From positions 930,001-994,000 of the forward strand of contig CBDAPU010000001.1 of the NCBI GenBank assembly GCA_965198875.1: 64,000 nucleotides of DNA, given 5' to 3'. The stretch's first letter is position 1. Each line of letters opens with the position of its first letter. The stretch comes from CBDAPU01 sp965198875. GTDB lineage: Bacteria; Pseudomonadota; Gammaproteobacteria; Eutrophobiales; Eutrophobiaceae. Positions 37,949 to 45,685 of this stretch are shown one piece after another. The position numbers and the translations under genes were made by a program. A model generated the notes under the pieces. The model was given only the letters and a program-made list of their open reading frames with translations, searched no databases and had not been told where the DNA came from.

Positions 37949-37963
37949 GCACTACTCTGGTGC
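37949..37963. promoter_or_regulatory. NtrC-binding site just upstream of ntrB
   Basis: GCAC-N7-GTGC within TGCACTACTCTGGTGCG matches the enteric NtrC operator. It lies 13 bases before the ntrB start codon, too close for activation of sigma-54. As at the E. coli glnL promoter, it probably represses ntrBC when NtrC is phosphorylated. Confidence 0.65.
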
Positions 37964-38545
37964 GATTTATATGCCGGCCTGATCAGGTGATTTCATTGTC
38001 TATTTTCCATGAAGCTCAAAGGCTTACTCAGCGCACTCAAATGCTACGACTGGAATCTCCATTAAGAAAGAGTAAATACTGAGCCAGGATGGGGATCATA
38101 TCCATAGGGCACCAACCGGCGATAAGAGCGCCCATGCCGTGGGATGTGAAGAGGTATGGAGCTCTTGGCTTAATCAGGGCCTCATGTTCGTCTTTGGAAT
38201 TTATTGGGCGGGGGAGAGAAGGAGCATCACTGAGACACGAGCCTGCCTTGTCAGATCAGGCGAGAGTGGATCACGCTCAATGCCTTTGGCGGTGCTCATC
38301 CACCGGCCATAGAAAAATACGTCTATGGGGCGGGCAATATCGGCTGGCGTCCATTGCGCTTCCTTAAAGACCTCGCCTTAGATTAGGCCTGCACGGTTAA
38401 GGGCTATATGCAAGATGATCATAACCTTCGCCAGCTACCCTCATCGCATATTCATAACTGCACAGACCGTTTTATCCCTCTATGTCTTTATCTGTGACCA
38501 GGCGACCGCCCGCACCTGGCCTACGTAATGGCGTTAGCGGTGCGA
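37964..38545. other. Gap between ntrB and the DUF4124 gene
   Basis: About 580 bases without an intact gene. The middle holds a coding-like remnant (38079-38386, separate entry). No transposon ends are visible. Confidence 0.4.
38079..38386 (+). pseudogene. Coding-like remnant with a frameshift, unrecognised
   Basis: Two overlapping plus-strand frames look protein-like. The first (38079-38312) contains EEVWSSWLNQGLMFVFG. The second (38234-38386) contains AFGGAHPPAIEKYVYGAGN and ends at TAG. Joining them needs one frameshift, and neither has a good start. I do not recognise the family; this may be chance. Confidence 0.25.
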
Positions 38546-39094
38546 TCACCCCGGACGATGAGTGCCGTAACCTCTCTGGGCCGGTGCGTTTTTGTGCAAT
38601 ACCGAATGGCGAAGTACGTGAAAGACAATGGTCGTCGAGCTCTTCATAATACGCTCACCGGAGTCCTTGATGACCGCCCGTAAAGTATGGGTGCCCCGAT
38701 CCAGGTTGTTCAGGTTAAATGAAGTACCGCCGCCCTGCCTCTCCTGACCATCAAGGTATAAATACACTTTATGTCCGGGCAATAACGCCGGCTCTATTTT
38801 CACCGAGACCGCAATATTACCGGTGTTCTCCCGGATCGCCTCATCATGCCTGGGCGCTGTGATCTCTACCGCATTATAGACCGGGGCGGTGGCGGCCGCT
38901 GGGGGTGTGTAGTTGAACTTGCCGTTTGATAAGGGCCTGATGCTTTGTGGCTTGCGTATTTCTATTCTCTCGGCGCCCTCGGAGGGCTCATCCGAGAAGA
39001 TAATCCTGCCGCTCTCATCCACGCTCCTGTAGACCTCGTTAGCAAACACAACCGCCGAACCAAGCCAGAGCACAATGAACAAGCCGTCACGCAT
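38546..39094 (-). CDS. Exported DUF4124-domain protein
   Basis: The protein has a signal peptide (MRDGLFIVLWLGSAVVFA), then the DUF4124 segment EVYRSVDESGRIIFSDEPSEGAERIEI. A beta-rich C-terminal domain follows, with VYLYLDGQERQGGGTSFNLN. The frame is open to 39130, but the ATG at 39092-39094 places the signal peptide at the N-terminus (182 residues). A DUF4124 gene between glnA and ntrB is common in gammaproteobacteria. Function is unknown. Confidence 0.85.
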   Translation of the reverse strand: MRDGLFIVLWLGSAVVFANEVYRSVDESGRIIFSDEPSEGAERIEIRKPQSIRPLSNGKFNYTPPAAATAPVYNAVEITAPRHDEAIRENTGNIAVSVKIEPALLPGHKVYLYLDGQERQGGGTSFNLNNLDRGTHTLRAVIKDSGERIMKSSTTIVFHVLRHSVLHKNAPAQRGYGTHRPG

Positions 39095-39165
39095 AGTCTT
39101 GGAAGCATAGTGTAATCGTCCCCTCATCACAAGTTTAGATGTTGACTTCTCTATGCCAGGTTCAT

Positions 39166-39192
39166 AAAAAAGGCCCCGTCAGGGGCCTTTTT
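39166..39192 (-). terminator. Rho-independent terminator after glnA
   Basis: GGCCCC (39172-39177) pairs with GGGGCC (39182-39187) around a four-base loop. A and T runs flank both sides, giving six U residues at the 3' end of a minus-strand transcript. It makes glnA monocistronic. It could also work in the opposite direction. Confidence 0.85.
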
Positions 39193-39213
39193 CCATGCTG
39201 GGGATCACGTATC

Positions 39214-40623
39214 TTACAGGCTGTAGTACATGCTGAACTCAACGGGATGGGTGGTCATACGAAAACGATTGACTTCATCCATTTTCAACTCAATATACCC
39301 ATCGATCATATCGTCCGAGAATACGCCACCTGCGGTGAGGAAGCCCCTGTCCTCATCCAGCGCTTCCAATGCCTGCTCCAGAGAGGAGCAAACAGTGGGC
39401 ACACCGGACTCCTCCTCTACAGTGAGATCATACAGATCTTTATCAAACGGCTCGCCGGGGTCCAGCTTGTTTTGAATGCCGTCAACACCGGCCATCATCA
39501 GCGCCGAGAACATGAAATACGGATTACCGCAGGAGTCGGGGAAACGGATCTCAATGCGTCTCGCCCTCGGATCAGCAACCCAGGGAATGCGACATGAGGC
39601 CGAGCGATTCCTGGCTGAATACGCCAACAACACCGGCGCTTCAAAACCCGGCACCAGACGTTTATAGCTGTTTGTGCTCGCATTGGTAAAGGCGTTTATG
39701 GCTTTCGCGTGTTTGAAAATACCGGCGATGTAATGCAATGCGGTCTCGGAGAGACCACCGTATTGATCACCGGTAAACAGGTTCTCGCCATCTTTGGATA
39801 AAGACTGGTGTACGTGCATGCCATTACCGTTATCACCCACCAGTGGCTTTGGCATGAAGGTGACGGTTTTACCATAACCCTGGGCAACGTTCTGGGCGCA
39901 GTATTTAAGAATCAGCAACTCATCGGCCTTGTTCACCAGGGAGTTAAACCGCGTGCCGATCTCCGCCTGCCCACCTGTGGCCACCTCATGGTGATGCACT
40001 TCCACCTGCAAACCCATCTCTTCCAGGGCGAGACAGATTGCCGAGCGTACATTCTGCATGGAATCCACCGGCGGGACAGGGAAATAACCGCCTTTCGGCC
40101 CCGGCCGGTGACCCGTATTTTTATCCTCCATAATCGCATCACTGTTCCAGTGGCCCTCCTCTGAGTCCACTTCATAGAAGGCGCTGTTGACGCTATCCCC
40201 CCAGCGGGCCTCATCAAAGATAAAAAACTCCGGCTCAGGGCCAAAGAAAGCGGTATCCGCAATACCGGTGGATTGCAGATAGGCCTCAGCCCGTTTTGCC
40301 AGTGAGCGCGGGCAACGTTCATATCCCTGCATGGTCGCCGGCTCCAATACGTCACAGCGCAGATTTAATGTGGCGTCATCATAGAACGGATCGATCACCG
40401 CCGTTTTCGGATCCGGCATTAACGTCATGTCTGACTCATTGATCCCCTTCCAGCCGGAGATGGAGGAACCATCAAACATCTTGCCGTTTTCAAAAAACCC
40501 GTCATCCAGCACACCGGCGGGCACGGATACATGTTGTTCCTTGCCTCTGGTATCACAAAAACGCAGATCGACAAAGCGTACCTCGTGCTCCTTGATCAGC
40601 TCATACACCTTCTCTTTGGACAT
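39214..40623 (-). CDS. glnA: Glutamine synthetase, type I
   Basis: GlnA makes glutamine from glutamate, ammonia and ATP as a dodecamer. The 469 residues show the catalytic MFDGSSISGWKGI, the ATP-binding KPLVGDNGNGMHVHQS and RIEIRFPD. The adenylylation loop with its Tyr is in KDLYDLTVEEESGVP, so control by adenylyltransferase is expected. A sigma-54 promoter and two NtrC sites lie upstream, and a strong terminator follows. Confidence 0.98.
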   Translation of the reverse strand: MSKEKVYELIKEHEVRFVDLRFCDTRGKEQHVSVPAGVLDDGFFENGKMFDGSSISGWKGINESDMTLMPDPKTAVIDPFYDDATLNLRCDVLEPATMQGYERCPRSLAKRAEAYLQSTGIADTAFFGPEPEFFIFDEARWGDSVNSAFYEVDSEEGHWNSDAIMEDKNTGHRPGPKGGYFPVPPVDSMQNVRSAICLALEEMGLQVEVHHHEVATGGQAEIGTRFNSLVNKADELLILKYCAQNVAQGYGKTVTFMPKPLVGDNGNGMHVHQSLSKDGENLFTGDQYGGLSETALHYIAGIFKHAKAINAFTNASTNSYKRLVPGFEAPVLLAYSARNRSASCRIPWVADPRARRIEIRFPDSCGNPYFMFSALMMAGVDGIQNKLDPGEPFDKDLYDLTVEEESGVPTVCSSLEQALEALDEDRGFLTAGGVFSDDMIDGYIELKMDEVNRFRMTTHPVEFSMYYSL

Positions 40624-40727
40624 CGCTCATCTCCTTAACAATGATTTTTATGCAGATTAAAATAGACACAGCCACAAAACCCCATCTCATCTTTGAGAGG
40701 GTGGCGATAATAACATCATCATAAATC

Positions 40728-40743
40728 AGCACATATCGTGCCA
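40728..40743 (-). promoter_or_regulatory. Sigma-54 promoter of glnA
   Basis: On the minus strand TGGCACGATATGTGCT matches the sigma-54 consensus TGGCACG-N4-TTGCW, with a single mismatch and exact GG/GC spacing. It lies about 105 bases upstream of the glnA ATG, equivalent to the nitrogen-regulated glnAp2 promoter of E. coli. Confidence 0.85.
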
Positions 40744-40806
40744 TCACAAAGACCAGGAAAATCATACCGGGCTCAATCAGTTATCTTCGCTATCACTCAG
40801 CGCCTT

Positions 40807-40821
40807 GCACTAAAACAGTGC
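40807..40821. promoter_or_regulatory. NtrC-binding site, promoter-proximal, for glnA
   Basis: GCACTAAAACAGTGC is a perfect inverted repeat matching GCAC-N7-GTGC. Its centre is near -97 from the predicted glnA start and 31 bases from the second site, close to the E. coli glnA enhancer geometry. Confidence 0.75.
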
Positions 40822-40837
40822 CAGGCGATCAATGACA

Positions 40838-40852
40838 GCATCGATCTGGTGC
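40838..40852. promoter_or_regulatory. NtrC-binding site, promoter-distal, for glnA
   Basis: GCATCGATCTGGTGC matches GCAC-N7-GTGC with one mismatch. It sits directly next to the lysA stop and about three helical turns from the site at 40807, so two NtrC dimers could bind side by side. Confidence 0.65.
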
Positions 40853-40853
40853 A

Positions 40854-42104
40854 TTATGATTCCGACAGCAAGGACTCGCCGGCCATGAGTTGCTCCACAG
40901 ACTCCCGAAGGCGGATAAGCTGCGCCTGCTCCCCATCAACCAACAACTCAACCGCCCGGGGCCTGCTATTGTAATTTGAGCTCATTGAGAAGCCGTAGGC
41001 GCCAGCAGACAAGATCGCCAGCAGATCATTTTCCTGTAGCGCAAGCTCACGTTGCAGGCCAAGAAAATCCCCGGACTCACATACCGGCCCGACGATGTCG
41101 TAGACTTTCCTCTCAGCAGCGGGCGAGGCCACAAGCGGCACAATCTCCTGCCAGGCCCGGTACAGGGACGGGCGCAATAAATCGTTCATGGCCGCATCGA
41201 CGATGGCGAAGTGTTTATCGTTATTCTGCTTTAAATACTCAACACGGGTGAGCAACAGGCCCGCATTGCCCGTAATCGATCTGCCCGGCTCCAGGATGAG
41301 GTCATAGCGCTGCGGGATCAGCGCCTTCATCGCATCGGCAAAAGCGGCAATATCCGGCGCCGTTTCGTCTTTGTAGCGAATACCCAGACCGCCGCCCATA
41401 TCCACATGCCCCACCGAGATCCCGATATCCTCCAGCCGATCCAGCAACGAGCGCAGCTTTGTAACCGCATCGGTGTAGGGCGCAATCGCCGTGATTTGAG
41501 AGCCGATATGACAGGCGATCCCGACCGGGATCAGGTGCTCCAGCTCATGCAGACGTCGATAAACATCCAGGGCGCGGTCAAACTCAACGCCGAATTTATT
41601 CTCCCGCAAACCGGTTGCGATATAGGGATGGGTTTGTGGGTCGACATCGGGATTGACGCGGATGGAAACCGGCGCCCTGACGGTGAGTTCCTTTGCAATG
41701 TCATTAAGGCGCAGCAACTCAGCCTCGGATTCAACATTAAAACATCTAATGCCGACTTCCAGCGCCCGGATCAATTCCTCACGGCCTTTGCCCACACCCG
41801 AGAAGACGGTTTTATCGGGCCTGCCGCCTGCGCGCAACACCCTCTCCAACTCACCGCCGGAGACGATATCAAAGCCAGAGCCCAACCTCGCCAGCAGGTT
41901 TAATATGGCGATATTGCTGTTGGCTTTAACGGCATAGGCAATCAATACCCGTCTGCTATCAAAGGCATCGGCATATTGCCGCCAGTTGTGCTCAATAGCC
42001 GCACGTGAGTAAACAAACGCCGGTGTGCCGTGCCGCTCGGCGAGCTCAGCCAGCGAGACGCCCTCGGCAAACAACATGCCGTCTCTATAAGAGAGCATAT
42101 GCAT
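40854..42104 (-). CDS. lysA: Diaminopimelate decarboxylase
   Basis: LysA makes lysine from meso-diaminopimelate using PLP. The barrel carries the PLP Lys in IAYAVKANSN. The phosphate-binding glycine stretch (VDMGGGLGIRY), EPGRSI and the substrate Cys motif GPVCESGDF follow. It has 416 residues. Its ATG directly abuts the stop of the lptM gene, so the two are coupled. Confidence 0.97.
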   Translation of the reverse strand: MHMLSYRDGMLFAEGVSLAELAERHGTPAFVYSRAAIEHNWRQYADAFDSRRVLIAYAVKANSNIAILNLLARLGSGFDIVSGGELERVLRAGGRPDKTVFSGVGKGREELIRALEVGIRCFNVESEAELLRLNDIAKELTVRAPVSIRVNPDVDPQTHPYIATGLRENKFGVEFDRALDVYRRLHELEHLIPVGIACHIGSQITAIAPYTDAVTKLRSLLDRLEDIGISVGHVDMGGGLGIRYKDETAPDIAAFADAMKALIPQRYDLILEPGRSITGNAGLLLTRVEYLKQNNDKHFAIVDAAMNDLLRPSLYRAWQEIVPLVASPAAERKVYDIVGPVCESGDFLGLQRELALQENDLLAILSAGAYGFSMSSNYNSRPRAVELLVDGEQAQLIRLRESVEQLMAGESLLSES

Positions 42105-42257
42105 TTATGCCAAAGCGCTGTGCTCTACGGCGGCGAGTGCGGCCTCATTTTTATCCGGAAGATACAGATCGCCTTTTTGCCCGCATCCCGCACAGGTGAG
42201 AAAAACAAGGGAAAATAAAACCCGTCGACAGGGATGAAATAACGGGATGGAAAACAT
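42105..42257 (-). CDS. lptM: LPS-assembly lipoprotein LptM (YifL-type)
   Basis: A 50-residue gene. A signal segment (VLFSLVFLT) is followed by CAGCGQKGDLYLP, the family signature (AGCGxKGxLYLP), with the lipidated Cys at 25. LptM stabilises the LptD-LptE translocon in the outer membrane. The ATG at 42255-42257 has GGAGAG four bases upstream. The TAA directly touches the lysA ATG. The position upstream of lysA is typical for this family. Confidence 0.85.
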   Translation of the reverse strand: MFSIPLFHPCRRVLFSLVFLTCAGCGQKGDLYLPDKNEAALAAVEHSALA

Positions 42258-42448
42258 GGGGCTCTCCAGGACGTTGCTCGCACTTAAAGGGCGGGATCTT
42301 CCAAAACAGCCCGGGGAATGTCAAACAAAAATACCGCCGAGCACCGCTATTGTTTTCATTATCTACCGAGACGAGCGTGCTCACCTCTGCATTAACTAAA
42401 GAGCCGAATGTGTTCCACGCATTGATATCATGGCGCCGTATCTGCCGC

Positions 42449-43200
42449 TCATGCCTCCTCCGGCCGGGCGGGATAGTCGAAACGATCAAAGACCCAGGCC
42501 AGTCTTGACGTCACAATGTTAATAGCCTGCTGATCGAAATAGTCTGCAAGCGGGTAAGACTTGCGGGACTTTTTCATCGACTTGGTGTGTGGCAGGCTCG
42601 CAACCAGGTCAACAGGCAATGCCAACTCCCTTTGCAGCGCCCTCAGATCATCGTGCAAATGCTCAAAGCGGATGGCATGGTCAATGATGTACTTCCCCCA
42701 CAAAAAGACGATATCTTTGTCGTCAGTGAGAAATCCCCGCTTTATATCTTCAAGGAAACTGGCCCTGAGCGATGAGAAATCCTCGAACTCAATCCCCCTT
42801 CGCCAACAACGAAAATGAAACCGGGAGACGATTTTATCGAAGGGGTTTCGTACCGTTGTTATCCTGGCGCTCTGGCGCCAGCATTTTCTACCGACCCCTA
42901 ATCGAACCTTCAGCGCACTGGCGTGATCATACCATTTCCGGCGATTTCGTAGGTAATTTCGTATTTTAATACCTATCCCCCCCCCCCCCCCCCCCCGCCT
43001 TCTATCAGGCCGCCTTGATCCAAACCCCCGAAACCTCGGTGGGCCACGATGCCGTAACGGGTCTTTATCATCGAACGGTGTTCACGGATCTCGGTGCCCG
43101 GCGGGACACAGAGCGGCTCAAGGGCCATCTCAACGGAGGTGCCCGCCGTCTTGCGTGTCTTGAGGAAGATAAAACGATGTTTATAGCAAACCAGAGCCAT
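42449..43200 (-). CDS. Sulfotransferase family 2 protein, split by a G20 tract (apparently phase-variable, out of frame)
   Basis: As sequenced, the frame from the ATG at 43198-43200 runs for 75 residues and stops at 42973 just after the G tract. The remaining 175 codons to 42449 are in another frame. One extra G (21), or two fewer (18), joins them into 250 residues with no internal stop. The joined protein has the PAPS 5'-phosphosulfate loop KTRKTAGTS (14-22) on one side of the tract and the 3'-phosphate motif VRNPFDKIVSRF (R118, S126) on the other. Both halves are intact, so it is an OFF state rather than decay. It likely sulfates a surface glycan or other carbohydrate; the acceptor is unknown. 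Confidence 0.85.
42977..42996. repeat. Homopolymer tract of 20 C (G on the coding strand)
   Basis: The tract lies inside the sulfotransferase gene, after codon 67. Slippage by one base changes the reading frame. With 20 G the frame ends at TAG at once; with 19 it ends after three more codons; with 21 or 18 it reads through to the end. Confidence 0.95.
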
Positions 43201-43447
43201 CAATCAACAAACCCCCTTGTTTACATGAAGGACTTAAAACGAGCGCCCGTGTACGTCAGCCCTGCTCGCCGATCCCAGGCCGGGCCGTGAATACCCGATC
43301 CACGCATCAATCCCGGCCTGATTAAATAGCCCGCCCGGCGGTTGATGTTACCCTAGCTTAAAGCCCCTTAACAGAAGCGCTTGAAATAAACAGGCAATTC
43401 AGATGAAATGCCACATTCCAGCTATCTTTAATATCAAGGTGAACAAC

Positions 43448-43774
43448 ATGAGTGAGGGTATTATCCACGTAACCGACGCCAGTTTTGCAGAGGATGTATT
43501 AAACGCCGAGTCGGCCGTGATGGTAGATTATTGGGCCCCCTGGTGTGGCCCCTGCAAGATGATCGCACCCATCCTTGATGAGATCGCCGGGGAGTATAGC
43601 GATAATCTTAAAATCGCAAAAATCAATATTGATGAGAACCCTGAAACACCGCAAAAATACGCCGTGCGCGGGATCCCGACCCTCATGATCTTCAAGGGCG
43701 GGGACATCATCGGCACCAAAGTGGGAGCTGTCTCAAAATCGCAACTGTCCGCTTTTATCGATAGCGTGATTTGA
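43448..43774 (+). CDS. trxA: Thioredoxin
   Basis: A 108-residue cytoplasmic thioredoxin with the active site WCGPC (C33, C36) and the cis-Pro motif GIPTLMIF. The frame is open from 43403, but the ATG at 43448 has AAGGTG upstream and gives the family length. It lies upstream of rho, a conserved gammaproteobacterial neighbour. Confidence 0.97.
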   Translation: MSEGIIHVTDASFAEDVLNAESAVMVDYWAPWCGPCKMIAPILDEIAGEYSDNLKIAKINIDENPETPQKYAVRGIPTLMIFKGGDIIGTKVGAVSKSQLSAFIDSVI

Positions 43775-43942
43775 TCCGCTTAAAAAACTGGACGGATCCA
43801 TTTTGACGTGCTAGCTTTATTCTTTAGAGATCACAACTTCATCTAACAAGCAGTCCCTCTAATTAGAGAACACATCCGTCAATCTAACCTGTTGCGCGCA
43901 TAACCCTGCGCCAACCAATCAAACCCCGGTTTACGCAAGTCG

Positions 43943-45202
43943 ATGAATCTGACAGAATTAAAACAACAACCCCCTTCAGAATTGGTCACTATCTCGGAGT
44001 CCCTCGGCCTTGATGGCCTTGCCCGCCACAGAAAACAGGACGTCATCTTTGAGATCCTCAAGGCCCACGCCAAAAAAGGCGAGGATATCTATGGGGATGG
44101 CGTGCTGGAGATCCTCCAGGATGGCTTCGGATTTCTACGCTCGGCCGATAGCTCATATCTTGCCGGCCCGGATGATATTTATGTATCACCGAGCCAAATT
44201 CGACGCTTTAACCTGCGAACGGGCGATAACATTGCCGGCAAGATCAGGCCACCGAAGGACAGTGAACGCTATTTTGCGCTCCTGAAAGTGGCGGAAATTA
44301 ATTTCGAACCCCCGGAGAAGGCAAAGAACAAGATCATCTTTGAGAACTTAACGCCATTGTTTGCCCAGGAGCGCTTAAAACTCGAATTAGGCAATGGCAG
44401 CACGGAAGACCTGACGCCGAGGATCATTGACTTGGCCGCCCCTATCGGCAAGGGGCAACGGGGTTTGATCGTCTCCCCGCCAAAGGCCGGGAAGACCATG
44501 ATCCTGCAATCCATCGCCCAGTCCATTAAACACAATCACCCGGAATGTCATCTCATTGTACTGCTTATTGATGAACGCCCTGAAGAGGTCACCGAGATGG
44601 AACGGTCCGTCCGGGGTGAGGTGATCTCCAGCACCTTTGATGAACCTGCATCCCGGCATGTTCAGGTGGCGGAAATGGTGATAGAGCGGGCGAAACGGCT
44701 TACCGAGCATAAAAAAGACGTGGTGATCCTGCTGGATTCCATCACCCGTCTGGCACGGGCATACAACACTGTTGTGCCGTCATCGGGCAAGGTACTGACC
44801 GGCGGCGTGGACGCCAATGCCCTGCAACGACCAAAACGCTTCTTTGGTGCGGCAAGGAACATCGAAGAGGGCGGCAGTTTAACGATCCTGGCCACGGCTC
44901 TAATCGACACCGGCTCCCGCATGGACGAGGTGATTTATGAAGAGTTTAAGGGCACCGGCAACATGGAGTTACACCTGGACAGGGAAATATCAGAAAAACG
45001 CATCTACCCGGCGATTTTTATCAATCGCTCAGGTACCAGACGTGAGGAGTTATTAACGGAAAAAGATGAGCTGCAAAAGATGTGGATCCTGCGAAAGTTA
45101 TTACACCCCATGGAGTCCATCGGCGCCATGGAGTTTTTACTGGAACGCCTTAAAGCAACGAAAAATAATGCCGACTTTTTCGATGCGATGAAAAAAGGGT
45201 GA
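43943..45202 (+). CDS. rho: Transcription termination factor Rho
   Basis: Rho is the hexameric RNA helicase that ends transcription. The N-terminal helical domain (MNLTELKQQPPSELV) is followed by the RNA-binding OSB domain with GFGFLRS. The ATPase core has Walker A PPKAGKT and Walker B VVILLDSITRLARAYN. It has 419 residues, the usual length. A TTGACG at 43803 may be part of its promoter, but no good -10 follows. Confidence 0.98.
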   Translation: MNLTELKQQPPSELVTISESLGLDGLARHRKQDVIFEILKAHAKKGEDIYGDGVLEILQDGFGFLRSADSSYLAGPDDIYVSPSQIRRFNLRTGDNIAGKIRPPKDSERYFALLKVAEINFEPPEKAKNKIIFENLTPLFAQERLKLELGNGSTEDLTPRIIDLAAPIGKGQRGLIVSPPKAGKTMILQSIAQSIKHNHPECHLIVLLIDERPEEVTEMERSVRGEVISSTFDEPASRHVQVAEMVIERAKRLTEHKKDVVILLDSITRLARAYNTVVPSSGKVLTGGVDANALQRPKRFFGAARNIEEGGSLTILATALIDTGSRMDEVIYEEFKGTGNMELHLDREISEKRIYPAIFINRSGTRREELLTEKDELQKMWILRKLLHPMESIGAMEFLLERLKATKNNADFFDAMKKG

Positions 45203-45376
45203 TGCGATGTATTTTTTTATCCTGGCGCATTCCGTAAAGATGCCATAATTCCTTATATCAGAATCCGCCACATTACCTTTCTCTATAAACCGCTCTTGCA
45301 GTTGCCGGCAATACCTGGCTACAAGCCCATTGGCCAGCCGATAGCGATGCAGTTCTTCATCGTTAAGCTACGGCAT
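45137..45376 (-). pseudogene. Possible remnant of a small protein gene antisense to the rho end
   Basis: On the minus strand an ATG (45374-45376) is followed by a Pro codon and TAG. The frame then stays open for 76 codons with protein-like content (LNDEELHRYRLANGLVARYC, then RNYGIFTECARIKKYI). One base change would turn the TAG into Lys. The last 66 bases overlap rho antisense. I do not recognise the family. Confidence 0.25.
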
Positions 45377-45685
45377 ATGACACCTCGATGGGCTGTTATA
45401 TGATTTGACTGCTTTAAGGTCTTGCTGGTTTTGTCATGTTAGTAATTTAGTATTGCTCGAACAAGAATAGAAGTTAGCCCTCACTGATGATGCTGACAGC
45501 TAAACCAGCACTGCATAAACGCTAAGGAGAAAATCACCTGCTTTTTGGCCGCCTCCTGAAGTTTTTTTATGCCCCATTAAAATTTTTTTGTTAGCTGAGA
45601 GCCTGTGTTGAAAAGTTCATCATGGACACTACAATGGCTTATCCGCCGCTGAGCCGTCAATCCTGACAAACGAGGATAGTAAAAG
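45377..45685. other. AT-rich gap upstream of the methyltransferase gene
   Basis: No gene is visible. The sequence is richer in A/T than the surrounding housekeeping genes, which fits an acquired flank for the methyltransferase. No clear promoter boxes were found. Confidence 0.35.

Noticed and set aside
42151..42489. 112-residue minus-strand frame
   Set aside because: It spans the sulfotransferase end, the gap and lptM in a different frame; the lptM frame explains the region better.
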